From NCBI GenBank assembly GCA_029204225.1, contig MU835854.1:1-35625 (forward strand): DNA of 35,625 nt. The letters run 5' to 3'. This document shows positions 1 through 11,184 of the stretch, piece by piece. The DNA comes from Diphasiastrum complanatum (taxonomy: Eukaryota > Streptophyta > Lycopodiopsida > Lycopodiales > Lycopodiaceae). Below the pieces are notes generated by a model. That model was not told where the DNA came from, made no database searches, and saw only the letters and a list, made by a program, of their open reading frames with translations. A program made the position numbers and the translations under genes. Position 1 is the first letter of the stretch. Every line of letters starts with the position of its first letter.

Positions 1-2207
1 TTGTCATTTAAGACATTGACTTTAATGTTACTTGGCACAAACTCCATTGACCAACTTGAACAAGTTTTTTGTAATGCAAAAAAAGTGGGCTCATCCGTTT
101 TTTTTACTAACTATGAAAATTGATAATGGGCTCCTCTTTAACTCTTTTGGCAAATTATCATATTTCAAGTCCATAAAAAAATTTAGATGAACGTAGCATT
201 TGTGAGCAGTGATGTCAGACACATGGCATCATCCGATTGGTTAAGAATAGGTAGATTATGAGCCATAGTACAGGCTTGCAACCAAATTTCATCTGGACCG
301 TCCATCTCCAAATGCTACATCATGTATCGTTCATCCAAAAGTGCATTACAGCCTTGCAGCTAGATTCGGCGCCTCGCGGCTCATCTTGCTACAGGCTGTA
401 GCGCACCTCCTCATGAACGATGCATAGTACATTGTGCTCACACGAGGCCGGTATAGAAATTTGAGAAGACATACTCTAACCGATAAAGATGCATAAGTGA
501 GAATTGGAAAAAAATTTAGACTATAAAACAGGGTGTATTCATAATCCTTTAAGCTTGAGAAAGATCTTAGCGACCTTCACACCCAATTCACCTCATGCCA
601 TTTCATTGAGTTATGGCCATTTTGTGCAAACACAAGAATCAAGGTTAGTGTCAATGGTGATAATTCCAGTGTCGACCTTTAACTGCCAAAGACTGCACAC
701 TCTCCTTTTACAGATTAAGGTACATCTAAAACATCAAACCAAAGATCCTGAAAGCTGCAGCAATGGCAGGTACTACAATTTAATCAGTGCAGAAGTTGCA
801 GAACCAAATGTAGATCTCAAGGTCAAGGTGATGGCTTCTCGTTTTAGGTGATGCATTGAAGTGTAGAAGAAATTCCTGCTCTAAAAAATTTATGGGATTT
901 TTGTTTTTGGCAATTATTTTCTTTCCTCACGCCGGAGAGCCCGTGGCATGTGCTCACGCACTTTCTTGCGTACAGACCCACGAAGGCACGAAACAAACGT
1001 AAACAATACAATAGTATCACAATACCCCTACGATGCCCTTTTGAAATGAATGTTTGTCCTTTTATCTCACGAAGGGTGAGATTTTATGGATTTTGTGTAC
1101 CTCTTCAAGACTTCAACGTATAGTAGAGATATTTAATGGGCCACCAGTACAGATTATGGACATTCATGAATCAACCATGGGTTTTAGATGCAGGATGTCC
1201 TTCGCATTAAAAAACCCAAGGTCTTTTTCTTGTAAATCAGGTTCACTCCCTTTCTTTTTTGAGAATTTGTTGTTTTCCTCCCATTTATCAACATGGCCAA
1301 CTAAATCTGACTGTGAAAAGGTAAATCTTTTTCAATTTCAAATAGCTAATTCCTTGCTACTTTCTAAATTGGCCAATTAAATTTGAAACCAATTGGTTGT
1401 TAATACAATTTGCTAGTTCTTCATGAGGATACAAGTCGTTCAAGACTGGACAAATAAAAAATTAGGGCCTCTACATGAGAATAAAAGTTGGAACCCGGGA
1501 ACAAAGTTATGAGCAAAAGATTCCATGCATTGCAGCAAATGCAAAAGATGATCTACTGCTGTTTTCATCAATAGAAGCTATAGCTGAACTTGTTGCTCTT
1601 TTTTGTGTTGCTATTCATAAATCCATGCCCATGATAATAGACTTATTACCATTCAACGTGGTGACATCAAGGGAGAAATATTTGCAGAGTTTCATTCACT
1701 TTATTTACAATTGCTGTGTAGAAGTCTGGAGAAAGCCAGGGAAAAGGGCTCCCTAAAGGTGAAGCCCATGAAAAGAAAAGTGACTAACTTGAAGCCGCAT
1801 CTATTTTTTCTGAACCTCAAATTCAGTAAAATGTTATGCTTGCAAATTGCATCTTTCCAACTAAAAAGCTCCCCTCAGTCCAAACTAGTACAGGTCCTAC
1901 TCTTAGGCTGTTTTCTCTTTCAATTCCTCTTAGGAAAAAAGTTAACAAACACACCTCGCAACCTGCAAAATTTGGCCCCTTTCAATAGACAAATGAAAGA
2001 ATCCTTGAATAAAAACAATCTATCGCCTACGTCATGAATCTTTTCTCGTCATAACCTGCTCGTCTCCTTTAATTAATGGGAACAGTTAAACTGTATAACA
2101 ATCAAGAACAAAATTTCCAGGATGGAAAGTATAAAGTGAGGAGTATGATAATCTTGAAGGTTAATGTTGTACAGGAGCAATACCACATAGGGTTACAAAG
2201 TCAGTAG
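1..2207. other. Gene-poor 3' flank of the receptor kinase gene
   Basis: I see no convincing gene here. Open frames of 90-115 codons exist on the plus strand but have no recognisable domain, no coherent start context and a composition like the surrounding AT-rich DNA. The stretch lies downstream of the minus-strand receptor kinase, so the part next to 2207 should hold its 3' UTR and polyadenylation site; no single signal stands out. A short inverted repeat at 322-334 and 413-425 is listed separately. Confidence 0.5.
322..425. repeat. Small inverted repeat, possible MITE remnant
   Basis: The 13-mer ATGTATCGTTCAT (322-334) recurs as its near-exact reverse complement ATGAACGATGCAT (413-425) with a 78-bp spacer, one mismatch. 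Flanking sequence also has related words (acaggcttgcaaccaaatt near 270, acagccttgcagctagatt near 348). This could be a decayed foldback element, but no target-site duplication was found. Confidence 0.25.
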
Positions 2208-5200
2208 TCAACTAGTAGAACCTACCTTATCTAGAGATTCCACTACATGCTTCATTTTGGGTCTGTGATCTGGGGAAGTGGCAACACAACTTAGGGCTAT
2301 CTGAAGAGCCTCAAACATTTCATCCTCTGAATGTACTGCATGTAGAAGATCTGGATCAAAGATTTCAGATGAAGATTTTTTATCTTCCCATGCAGTTTGA
2401 ACCCAGGTTACCAGGTCTGTTTGATGAAGCTCTACAAACTTTTTTCCTGGTGTAATTCCCGTCAACAATTCAAGCAGAACTAATCCAAAGGCATAGACAT
2501 CCCACTTTTGTGTAGGTTTGCAGTTGCTTAAAGCTTCAGGGGGTTGAAAAGGTTGGGAATGGGGTTTGCTGCCCACTATCTCACCACTCTGCTTTCCAGA
2601 TTGCAAAATTTCACCACTCTGCTTTTTAGATTGAAAGTTATGCATGATTCCTGCTTGCCCACCACCTTCAGTACTAGGCCGGGAGTATTTTGCACCTAAA
2701 TCAGCAGTCTGTGGGCACTCTTGCACGCTTGGCATACTGCAAAGTTGACTCAATCCGAAATCTGCAATGTAAGCTTCCATTTTCATGTCAATCAGAATAT
2801 TGGTAGGTTTGATATCTCCGTGAATATACTTGCGAGGACTAAACTCATGCAAATAAGCTAGACCATGTGCTACTCCTTTTGCAATTTTTAATCTTGCGGC
2901 CCATGGCAAAGGTTCTGGAGAAGAGTAAGCACTTGATTTCCCTGTCAGCTCACACAAAAAAAGCTTCAGCCAAAGATTACAACCGGCCAAAATTGATGAG
3001 CTAGGAGAACTACCAGATAGTATATCTTCAGAGAATCACTAGGTAATTACGTGTAAATCTTGAAAAACTAGCCAAACCCGAGGAGAATCAAAACTCAGTA
3101 GAATAACTAATTTATTTTTTAAAGTTTAACAAATAGTAACTTGCACAAACAATTGACGACACAGCATCTGATTTTCAAGTCTAGCACAAGAATCTTGCAA
3201 GTTATCAGGTCCTAGAACTAGAAATTTTTGGGGCCCTGCACTGAGGGCCTTCTACCCTGCGAGGCAACGACACTCGGGAGCTGGCCTACCAGGGCAGAAG
3301 GCCTGACGGTTACCTGGGCCTTCCACGACATAATGCTGAAATCTGAGTTTTTTTTGGCTTAAATCCAGATTTTGTCTGAAATAGCTGGCTCATGCACACT
3401 CTGCTCATAACGTCTCTATTGGCTGGCACAGGCACATTCTATTAATGATCTTTGTGTATTAGTTGTCAAAAATATGATTCTGCTTCTGAAGGTGCTTGTA
3501 AATCACAATGAAAAAATGAAGACTTGCCATACGGTTAGGTGCAGCAGTTTGAAAAATGGACCTGAGTTAATATAAAATCTCTTGAATGGCGAATTGACGA
3601 CTTTCAGCTGAGACCAAAATCCAGTACCAATATTTGTTAGAGGCGGGGTGATCAAAGGGAGCACCAGATGTGTGGTGTGTGTGTGTGAGTGAGAGAGATT
3701 TCTACAAATTCCACTGAAGCTGCCTAAGGGGCTAAGGCTAATTTTCACAATGTGACACCTTCAGGAAATAGTAGGGATCTGTACTACAGACTTTTGGCTC
3801 TTCAATAGAAGGTCCAAGAGTTAGCATGACTTAGTTGCTAACACAGGAACAAGGAAAGGTCTTGACCAACAGGGAATGGGAACTTAGCATCAACACACAA
3901 TTCTTTTCTAAAACATTATATATTCTATAGAGATAGATGCACACCGTTCTGGAACAAGCGTTCCTGGAGCGTTCCGGAACGCTGGTTCCGAAATGGTTCC
4001 AGAATTCTGAAGCGTTCCAGATCGGAACGCTGCAGAATTTTTTAACTGTGCTGGGGGTGGGGGAAAACAACATGTAGGGACGTACAAAAAAATTCAAACT
4101 CATTGCAAAGCATAGTAACTACTAACTGCTAAATTGTCGACACTACTAACTGAGAATGGATAACGGAGTCTGGGTAACTAAATAGTACAGGACTAAGTTT
4201 TGGTACCAAGGGTACATTGCACTTTCAAGTAAGTGGAAATGACTCAGTGATGGGAATATAAGGATGTATAGCTGTTTCAAATATAAGACAAGTTGGTATT
4301 ATTAGGAGTTTCTAGTTTTCTCAACAGAATCTGATTCCAAATTTTGTTATTTGTATGCTGCTACCTACAAAGAACCAATAAGTTGCCAAAGCTCTACATT
4401 CATTCTAGTGATTGCATAGCTATCACCTTGATAGCATTAATAAATGGAAGGCTTGACAAAGTAAATTTGGTTACTGGTACAGATTGATGGAAACTCATTA
4501 ACAATTCAGAGTAGCCACTATTGACCATTATCACTGAAAAATCATTCAAGGAATTTCAAACAAATTCAGCAGAAGCTGATTCCAAGAAATAATTTATCCC
4601 TAAGCAGCTGTATTGAGATTGCACTTCTTTATAGTGAGGGTTTTTAAGTCTGCAGGTGTTTTTGCTCATAAATTATTTCCATTTACAGAGATTTGTAGTA
4701 GTGCAGAGAAACTCACAAAGTAAAGAGTATCTCCCGCTATAAATTTCTTACTGGTATTTCTGTGACTTCCTATTTTATGTAAGTGAAAAGGCCACTCATC
4801 TGTGTCTATTAATTAGTCGTCGTCATGGTATTAATTACTCATCTGTATTAACCTTCTAGTAAGCTTTCTCATAGGTAGCAGTAGCTCTACTTTGGTAGGT
4901 GACTCTTTGCTGCCACTGTGAAACATGGAGCTATTATAAAAAAATTTCATTTTTTTTGCAACAGCGTTCCGGAACTCCGTTCCAGTGCAACTTAGTCTAT
5001 AGAATAGAGTTCAAGCACTCAAATTGTAGAATATGTAAGCTGCTGGGAGGGAAGAACTAGGCCTTGCAAGCAAAAAAATTAGGCCAAAAATGGAAAAAAA
5101 GAAAAAGAAGAGCCAAAAGTTACAAGAATGGTCCCAAAACTTCAACTGCTTTCCAGAATGTAAAAAGAAAGTGCCAAAAGTTACAAAAAAGGGTCCCAAA

Positions 5201-7535
5201 ACTTAAAGCTGCATGGGGAATGGGGAATGCTTCTTGGTTTTAAACGGGAGTCTCAAACGTGAGACCAAAGAAACTTTGGATGTCAAGCTAACCAACTCAG
5301 CCAACCCTTGGTCGTGAATGGGGAATGGCTTGGGACACGGGAACGCATTCCCCTTGCTATGAGAAAGTTTCAACTCATTCCCTCACATTCCCGTGTTGAA
5401 GAGCAGGTGGAAATGACATTCGTTCCCAGTTCCCACGTTGGCAGGGGTTGAGACCATGTTCACTGGTAACTATGGCTTAAGGACCACTATGATACAATCT
5501 AAGGGATTGATCAAGGACGATATCATGGGATAGCTATAAGGCTTGGGGATGAGCTCAAAATCAGCTCTACGATCAGGATTTTGAATTGCATGGACAAATC
5601 CTTGGAGTTTCCAGTATGCAGTGGGGATCCATATCGGGTGAAATCTTGAGGATCTCTAATACATGAAGTGTAATTGCTCTTCCAAACAAGTGATAAATTG
5701 GTCAATGGGCATAACTAGATTACAAAAGACCATTCATGGCACAAAGAACCTCCGGAATTGATGGTTGGAAGACTTAAAAATCAGGTTAGAAACAAACATA
5801 AGCACATTCACTCACAAGCAAAGTGATCTATACAAGACTGGTGGTCTTACATAAAGTGCTGGTTACAGACAGAAGGGCAGATCTTCCAAACCTTGCACCC
5901 AGAAACTTTGATCTTTATAAACACCTGACGTGGTTCAGTCGGTTCTCCGTTAGGAACAACAAAAGGAGATACTGTGAAGTATTACGAAGGGTTGCATTAA
6001 GAGAGATAGAAAGTTTGGTCCAAACCATGTAATGCTGCTGCTAAGCTGCCATTGTTTATGAACTCGTACACCAGCAGCTTCTCGTCCATGCTCCAATAAT
6101 AGGCAAGAAGATCAACAATATTAGGATGACGAATGCGGCCAATTAGTTTTGCTTCAGCTTCAAATTCTTTGTGTCGGCGTATCCCACCTTCGCCAAGCCT
6201 CCTGACAACTACAATCAGACCACTGTCAAGAACTGCTTTGTACACAACTCCAGATCCTCTTTTGCCAAGTACATAAGCAGATGCCTTAAGCAAATCTTCC
6301 AAATCAAATTCAGGATCATTCTCAAAATGCACGAGCTCTCCTTGCTCAGATTTTTCAGAAATGGCTTCAAGTTCATCAGTAAGGTGCCCACAGCAATATC
6401 CAGCTTTCGACTTGTCCGAATCTGAAGCATTTTTAGTTTTGCAAGAAGAATTCCTCCAATAACAGTATAAGAAAATTAAACCCATGAGAGCAATGCCAAA
6501 TGTGTCCCCTATTGCAACAGCAGCAATAGTTCTGGAACTCAAGCCTCCTCTTTTATTCGTATCCTGGAGTAACAGGGGAGGGGAGGGGGGCCTTCGTGGC
6601 AGTGGACCCAGTGTGGGAAGATTTGGAAGGGAGGGGGATTCAGTTGGGCAGCTGTTTGCCAGTGGAAGACCACACAATCCAGCGTTGCCAAGAAAGGCCG
6701 TAGGCCCTTGATTTGACAGAGCACCATTCAGAGGAATAGGGCCAGTGAGATTGTTATTCTTTACATCAAGGCTCACATTGAAAGGAAGCTTTCCTAGTGA
6801 GTCAGGAATGGCACCTGAGAGGTGATTATTGGAAAGATTCAAGGTTCCTCTTAAGCTAGAAAGGTCTCCAAGATCGTCAGGGATGATGCCCTCTAGAAGA
6901 TTAGAGGAAAGATCTAGCTCCTGTAGAGAAGTTAAGTTTGAGCCTAATCCAGAAGGGATTTTACCAACTAAAACGTTGTTTCTCAGGATTAATTTCACAA
7001 GCTGTGCACAGTTTGAGATTGATACAGGTATATGGCCCATGAGTTTGTTGTTTCCTGCATCAAGATACTGGAGTGCTGAAAGTTTTCCTATTTCTGGTGG
7101 TAAAGACCCTGATAATCTGTTGTTGAACAGATAGACTATCCTCAAAAGAGTTGCATTGAAAACTTGCCAAGGAAGTGGACCACTCAGCTGGTTACCATGC
7201 AGATTGATGCGCTGCAGATGGGTAAGCCGTCCAATTTCGGCAGAAATAGGACCAGACAGTTGTTTTCTTGGAAGATTGATACTGGTCACTCTGGGTTCAC
7301 CCGCATCTTTCAATGTCATACATAATATACCAGTCCAATTACAAGGCGTCAAATCACTTTCTTTCCAGCTCTGCAGAATGGATCGCGGATCACTGGTGAG
7401 AGCAATCTTGAAAGCGAGCAAAGCTTGACCATCAGAACTTAAGCCCCCTGCAACTTCCAAGGTGCAACAAAAGAACAGCACAAGTCCAACTATGCACCAT
7501 TGTTTCTGGCTGCACACACTCTTGTTCACCCACAT
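2208..7535 (-). CDS. LRR receptor-like kinase (LRR-RLK, At1g25320/ZAR1-like), two coding exons
   Basis: Exons 7535-6026 and 2941-2208 join in phase 1 (donor G|GTTTGG, acceptor TGACAG|GG), restoring a Gly codon and giving about 747 aa, close to the roughly 700-720 aa usual for this group. Seen in order: signal peptide (1-31), N-terminal LRR cap SSDGQALLAF with the CNWTGILC Cys pair (33-72), about seven LRRs (80-270), Pro-rich juxtamembrane stretch (300-325), one TM helix (about 336-359), and a kinase domain with loop GKRGSGVVYK (424-433), VVVRRL in place of VAVK (R445), HGD (544-546), DFG (564-566), PPE (637-639) and DVYAFG (651-656). Family knowledge: plasma-membrane receptor-like kinases, many with weak or no catalysis; ZAR1 itself acts in zygote division. 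Inference: an atypical or pseudokinase, since the ATP-anchoring Lys is Arg although the catalytic Asp is kept. The Met at 7535 is chosen because a signal peptide follows at once; the frame stays open up to 7775, so longer N-termini are possible. Ligand and biological role cannot be read from sequence. Confidence 0.88.
2581..2640 (-). repeat. 30-bp in-frame tandem duplication in the kinase activation segment
   Basis: Two adjacent 30-bp units (2581-2610 and 2611-2640) share TCACCACTCTGCTTT and an AGATTG core. On the coding strand they give the repeated peptide KQSGEI within residues about 606-626, between DFG and PPE. The unit is a multiple of three, so the frame is preserved. It lengthens the activation loop relative to what I recall of homologues. 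Confidence 0.75.
3232..3342. mobile_element. GC-rich hairpin (foldback) element, copy 1
   Basis: An island of high GC in AT-rich intron. Arms GGCCTTCTACCCTG (3246-3259) and CAGGGCAGAAGGCC (3290-3303) pair at 13 of 14 positions round a 30-nt loop. The right end carries GGGCCTTCCACGACATAATGCT (3316-3337), nearly the same as the right end of the element at 24668-24798, and both have CTGAGG-x-CCTTC at the left. That shared architecture supports one repeat family. No coding capacity. Target duplications were not resolved. Confidence 0.5.
3932..4995. mobile_element. Non-autonomous DNA transposon with inverted ends, hAT-like
   Basis: The 14-mer GTTCCGGAACGCTG (3971-3984) recurs as its reverse complement at 4962-4975, and the outer ends share a TGCAC word in inverted orientation. 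The element is bracketed by the 8-bp direct repeat TCTATAGA (3924-3931 and 4996-5003), the target-duplication size known for hAT elements. The left end holds a cluster of TTCCnGAA-type palindromes (3946-4030). No transposase remnant is visible in the 1064 bp. Caveat: CTATAG is itself palindromic, so the outermost match can also be read as part of the inverted repeat, and GTTCCGGAAC is self-complementary. Class assignment is tentative. Confidence 0.45.
5112..5204. repeat. Direct repeat of a ~31-bp word in the intron
   Basis: GCCAAAAGTTACAA followed by a purine run and GGTCCCAAAACTT appears at 5112-5142 and again at 5173-5204, a period of about 61 bp, with only small differences in the purine run. 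It lies just outside the SINE at 5230 and seems to be a local tandem duplication with no coding meaning. Confidence 0.6.
5230..5315 (-). mobile_element. Minimal tRNA-derived SINE, 86 bp (diverged copy)
   Basis: Flanked by the perfect 12-bp duplication GAATGGGGAATG (5218-5229 and 5316-5327). The 86-bp body read on the minus strand is collinear with the SINE at 11099-11184: same 3' end (CCAAGAAG), same central AAAGTTTCTTTGGT block, an A-box-like GGCTGAGTTGGTTAGCTTG and a decayed B-box (GTTTGAGAC). More diverged internally than the 11-kb copy, hence probably older. It sits in antisense DNA of nothing known but in the same strand sense as the host gene, inside its intron. Confidence 0.72.
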
Positions 7536-8316
7536 TTTCCAAACGGACTGGTTCTCTACAGAGGATGACCGCGCTGGTTTGGTACTCACTGGATTCATGA
7601 AGACAGCAACTCCATGGGAATAGCCACTACAGTCTACTTTGAGCTCTCGCAAACCAAAAAAAAGTAGGTAGGTCCTAAACAGCACATCGGTTGTCGTGAG
7701 CTTGGCAAACCTCTTCGTCAAATTTATCGGGAATCCTGCACCGTGTTCCAAGGAGCGTTTCTGGTTCACTTTCATGCTTCAGTCGACCTCAACTTTCCTT
7801 GAACCTCAATCTATCTCGTGAGAGAATAAGGACTGTTTATTCAACTTCAGCAGTGAGCACTCGGAAGCTTTCTCGTATTTCAAGCCTTGGAAGTTCAGAT
7901 AGCTAGAACAGACTGCAAATCATCAAATCCCTGCCCTGAATGAGTATAACACAGCAGTAGCTAAAGGGAACTAATAGCAAACTGTCTAAATCCCAAGTGG
8001 CAAGAAAGCTACATTTAATCCTCTATGCTTTTTTGAAACACTAATGTAAGTGCACCAACACTGTCAAACCAGGTTCACAGCAATCATACCTTGATTCTTT
8101 TTCATGCCTGCATGAATTTTCACAAAAACCCAACAGCAACGTTACAGCTATTAGCAACCTTTCAGACTTTCAGTGAATCTGCAATCAGTCAATACTGTCC
8201 ACCCAGCTCACTCACTCAGTTGTAGCAATCCCAGACTACAGTTGGGCCTTAAACCATCTTTTAAGCCAAATTCCAGTTTCTAGGACATGCATTGCACTGC
8301 AAATTGCAATATGTAC
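7536..8316 (-). promoter_or_regulatory. 5' leader of the LRR-RLK with a possible leader intron (7913-8316)
   Basis: On the minus strand a good donor CAGCAG|GTACAT lies at 8316 and an acceptor GATGATTTGCAG ends at 7913, 404 bp apart and upstream of the chosen start codon. Removing it would leave a continuous leader of about 380 nt to the Met at 7535. A further in-frame ATG at 7775 begins an open stretch without signal-peptide character. Only transcript data could confirm the intron or the transcription start. Confidence 0.3.
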
Positions 8317-11082
8317 CTGCTGCCATGCCACAGCATGTCCAAATATTCCAGAGTCTGAGAGTCTCCGTCTGTAGGCTGTGACCTGTCTTTCTCACACTCC
8401 AAAAGCTTGCAGCTGGGCCTCTGGAGTCTCCTCCCGAGTTTTCGACTCCCAACTACTCATCAGCAGTACGGGATATACAGGCCTGCCACCTGCTAGCAGT
8501 TTAAAAATTTATTCTGGACCCAATGCACCTGGGTTAAAAAAGGGTAATAAAGAAGGTGGGTACCACTTTATCAAAGCTGAGTCTCTGTCTACGGAAGTGT
8601 CTACCTGGCTGCCGGAGCTCAAGCCTCAGATGTACCTTGTACCACCACTTATTAGCTCTCATGTAGACTGTAAGCTGTCACCAGTGACCACACAACTCCC
8701 AATTTTCAACCCCCTCCCCAAACTGATCCATCTCTATTCAAAAAATTGCTTCCAAAAAGCCAAGAATTTGTGATTGGGCAATGACCCAATGGGTGTAGAT
8801 GGATCATCATTCACGATTAATCATTCAGGGATCTTTTAGGAGTCTGGCCTGCAGTTTGCAAATGTTGATGGCAGAAATGTGTAGGAAATTGCAAAGTTTT
8901 TTTCCGTGCCCCTTTTTTACCTGACTGTAACAGATGATGAACATTTTGTCAAATCATGCCCATGTTTTACCTGGCTGTTGCACATATAAAGAGCAGTTTG
9001 GCATCATGCCCATGTCTACATTAGTATTGTATATTGATTAATCTGTAATTTATATGGACTGTGGAGTCAGAGTCAATAAATGTGCTGACCCAATGAGCTA
9101 TGGATCGTGATTCTTAGTGCAATATTTTTCGTATAATATTGCTTAGTGCAATTAAACATGTGAGAAGAACATTCTATATCTCCTTATTCTTAACATTTCA
9201 TTTGATAATTTTGTTTTTTTTTATAACGTAAAGATACTAGTATAATTTTCACAAATGTACAAGTACAAAATAAAGTCAGCAGCCCAAGGCCGCGAATGAT
9301 TCTATTTTACCTTCTAATGGGGCTCCTACCTCTCTAATCAAATCATAATAAATTGGAATTTGGGAATTTCTTGCCAAGAAGAGACAAAAAAAGAACAGCA
9401 ATGGCCAATTTTTATGGACAATAAGGAAGTTTCGTTCACAACAAAAGAGTGTTTGGCAGCTAGCTTCCTTAGTCAAATTTTAATATAAAATAATGTTGAA
9501 GCAAGCACATGCATGTGCAGTGCCTCCCTCAGCCCATTCACATCACAAGCTGAGAAATGCAACAAGAAAGGGCCTTCTACTAGGTAATGTCACTTGCCTG
9601 AATGAGCAGGGTTGAAGGACCGGGGCTCGAGCCTTCTCGTGCATAATGCCATGTGCGAAGATTATTTTTGGCTTTTTTTAAAAATTTTATTTATTAAAGT
9701 TTTTTCATTTGGCACAAAAAAAGTACATTTTTTTCGATTTTACTTCAATTTTTTTTTGTCTATTCTTTTCCCCCACTATATGTGGATAGCCAATGACAAG
9801 TTGCTACATGACACCTACACATTCCAATAGAATATGCATGTGTGTGCTATGTGACAAGCTAATGTCTAGATGTCACATGCCATTGCATTGAAATTTTTAT
9901 GTGCTAAGTATCAATTTTTTATTGGTTGAGAATTGTAATGAGAAGGCTCATAGAAAAATCTCATTCTAACTTTACATGAAAATTTTACTTATGGAGGTGC
10001 CTCTAAGTTGAACACCTAGCATTACAAACTTATATGGAAATCTTTTTTGGACAAACCTTTTGAATGGAAGGTTCCTCAAGAATTTACCTACAATTGAGGC
10101 TAGGAAGTAATGTCTAGAATAAAAGGAAAAATTAAAAACTGATTTTGGTTGAAGATGACAAATTTGATAAATGGAAGAAACACAACGAGTTCTTACAATA
10201 AGAAAAAGTGCGACAACCTAATTAGAACATAATTTTAGTGCCATGTATTAGGCAACCTCCTTGCATCCCTACAATAAGCAGAGTTGAAAAATTGGGTCCA
10301 CAAGGTGAGGCTCAAATCTAGGTCGTTATACGATATTGATACCTCAAAGCCTCATACTCTAATGTCAGCAAGGTCTATTGCCTAGATATACATTATGCGT
10401 ATTGCACATAATCTATCCAATTTTATTGCAACATTAAACAAGTGTTTTGTGGCAAGCCACCTGGCCCTAGGACCTTGGCAATAGAGGATCACTAGGTCTT
10501 TAAGATTTTCTGCATTAAATTACCTTTGGAAATTGAACTTTACAAGATCAAAATGATGTTAATTCATACAAACAGCTTGGTAAAATGTTGTTATGTCGTA
10601 TGAACTTCATTTTAGAAACACATACAAATCTACCTCTTTCTTTCAAGGATCCCCTACCACAAAAACTTGCGCTGCTTGGAATGAAATAGTTTGTGAAAGG
10701 CTTTGAATGCAGGAATTTTTTAATCTACATAATACTTTCAACTTGGAAGAACCTACATAGATTCATTTGTTAGTTCAAAGTTGTGATATACAAAGTTGCA
10801 TTGTGACTATAAGTTGTTGAATTAAATTGTGCTGAGGTTCAAGAGGAGTGCTCTCTGCATCTTCCATGCGTCCTATTGTGATGCTACAATCTAAATAACA
10901 TAGTCATGGTCCTCCAAATGATCCAATTTCTCACCATATTGTTAAACAATTAAATTGATTGAAACAAATTATAACAAAATAGTAACTACCACTGATGCTC
11001 TATACTATGAGCCATCCATTGCAATTTTTACCATTTGTTATTCAAGGTACATGCCAGAAGGTTGTGATTTACTTGATTGTTC
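8317..11082. other. Intergenic, AT-rich, no recognisable gene
   Basis: Upstream of the kinase gene, so the first several hundred bases probably contain its promoter; no TATA box could be singled out. Open frames here are short and without recognisable domains. A perfect 14-bp palindrome (GCACATGCATGTGC, 9505-9518) and a degenerate tRNA-like segment near 10305-10365 are the only structured items noticed. Confidence 0.5.
10305..10365 (-). mobile_element. Possible degenerate tRNA-like SINE fragment
   Basis: Read on the minus strand, TAGAGTATGAGGC resembles an A box, and 42 nt later GACCTAGATTTGAGCC resembles a B box (consensus GGTTCGAnnCC with substitutions). Spacing fits a tRNA-derived pol III promoter. 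No duplication or tail was found, and A-box matches are weak, so this may be chance. It is not obviously the same family as the 86-bp SINE. Confidence 0.25.
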
Positions 11083-11098
11083 AAAACAAATCATAATG

Positions 11099-11184
11099 CT
11101 TCTTGGTTTCCAAGGGGAGGCTCGAACCTGGGACCAAAGAAACTTTGGATGCCAAGCTAACCAGTTGAGCCAACCCCGTTGGGT
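11099..11184 (-). mobile_element. Minimal tRNA-derived SINE, 86 bp (well-preserved copy)
   Basis: A perfect 16-bp direct repeat AAAACAAATCATAATG flanks the unit (11083-11098 and 11185-11200), the hallmark of LINE-mediated retroposition. The minus strand has an A box (TGGCTCAACTGG) and a near-consensus B box (GGTTCGAGCC) about 40 nt apart, as in a tRNA or tRNA-derived SINE. The body is only 86 bp and ends CCAAGAAG, with no long tRNA-unrelated region and no poly(A). The same boundaries occur in the copy at 5230-5315, so this is a defined element and not a one-off tRNA pseudogene. Not a functional tRNA gene: no CCA-stem pairing of the two ends is evident. Confidence 0.82.

Larger units (their letters stand above)
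2942..6025 (-). other. Coding intron of the LRR-RLK, filled with repeats
   Basis: This 3084-bp intron interrupts the kinase domain after the ALHG motif. It starts GTTTGG (minus strand from 6025) and ends in a T-rich run followed by GTGTGAGCTGACAG at 2942. Joining across it removes a tail reading LDQTFYLS-stop and an unrelated exon-2 upstream extension, and the joined protein matches the family continuously (ALHG then KSSAYSS, PLPWAARLKIAKG). No exon was recognised inside. It contains the hairpin element, the inverted-repeat element, a direct repeat and a SINE listed separately, plus a short GT/GA microsatellite near 3670-3700. Confidence 0.82.

Noticed and set aside
504-2037. Several 90-115 codon open frames on the plus strand
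   Set aside because: No domains, no consistent start or splice context, overlapping each other, and stop density typical of noncoding AT-rich DNA.
2208-2228. A near-perfect splice donor (AAG|GTAGGT) at the end of kinase exon 2, suggesting a third coding exon
   Set aside because: Reading through gives ESLDKVGSTS-stop, which resembles the natural C-terminus of At1g25320-type proteins (as I recall, ending in a similar NLEKIGS). The kinase domain is already complete.
3946-4030. A heat shock element array
   Set aside because: TTCnnGAA cores are present but the regular 5-bp alternation of at least three pentamers needed for an HSE is not kept; transposon termini explain it better.
7536-7775. An 80-residue N-terminal extension starting at an ATG at 7775
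   Set aside because: It would place the signal peptide about 80 residues inside the protein; family members start just before the signal peptide, so the Met at 7535 is preferred.
9572-9594. A third copy of the GC-rich hairpin element end (GGGCCTTCTACTAGGTAATG)
   Set aside because: Only about 20 bp match loosely; there is no GC-rich body and no hairpin arm beside it.
11099-11184. A functional tRNA gene on the minus strand
   Set aside because: Boxes A and B are present but the ends do not pair as an acceptor stem, a retroposition duplication flanks it, and a diverged copy with the same ends exists.
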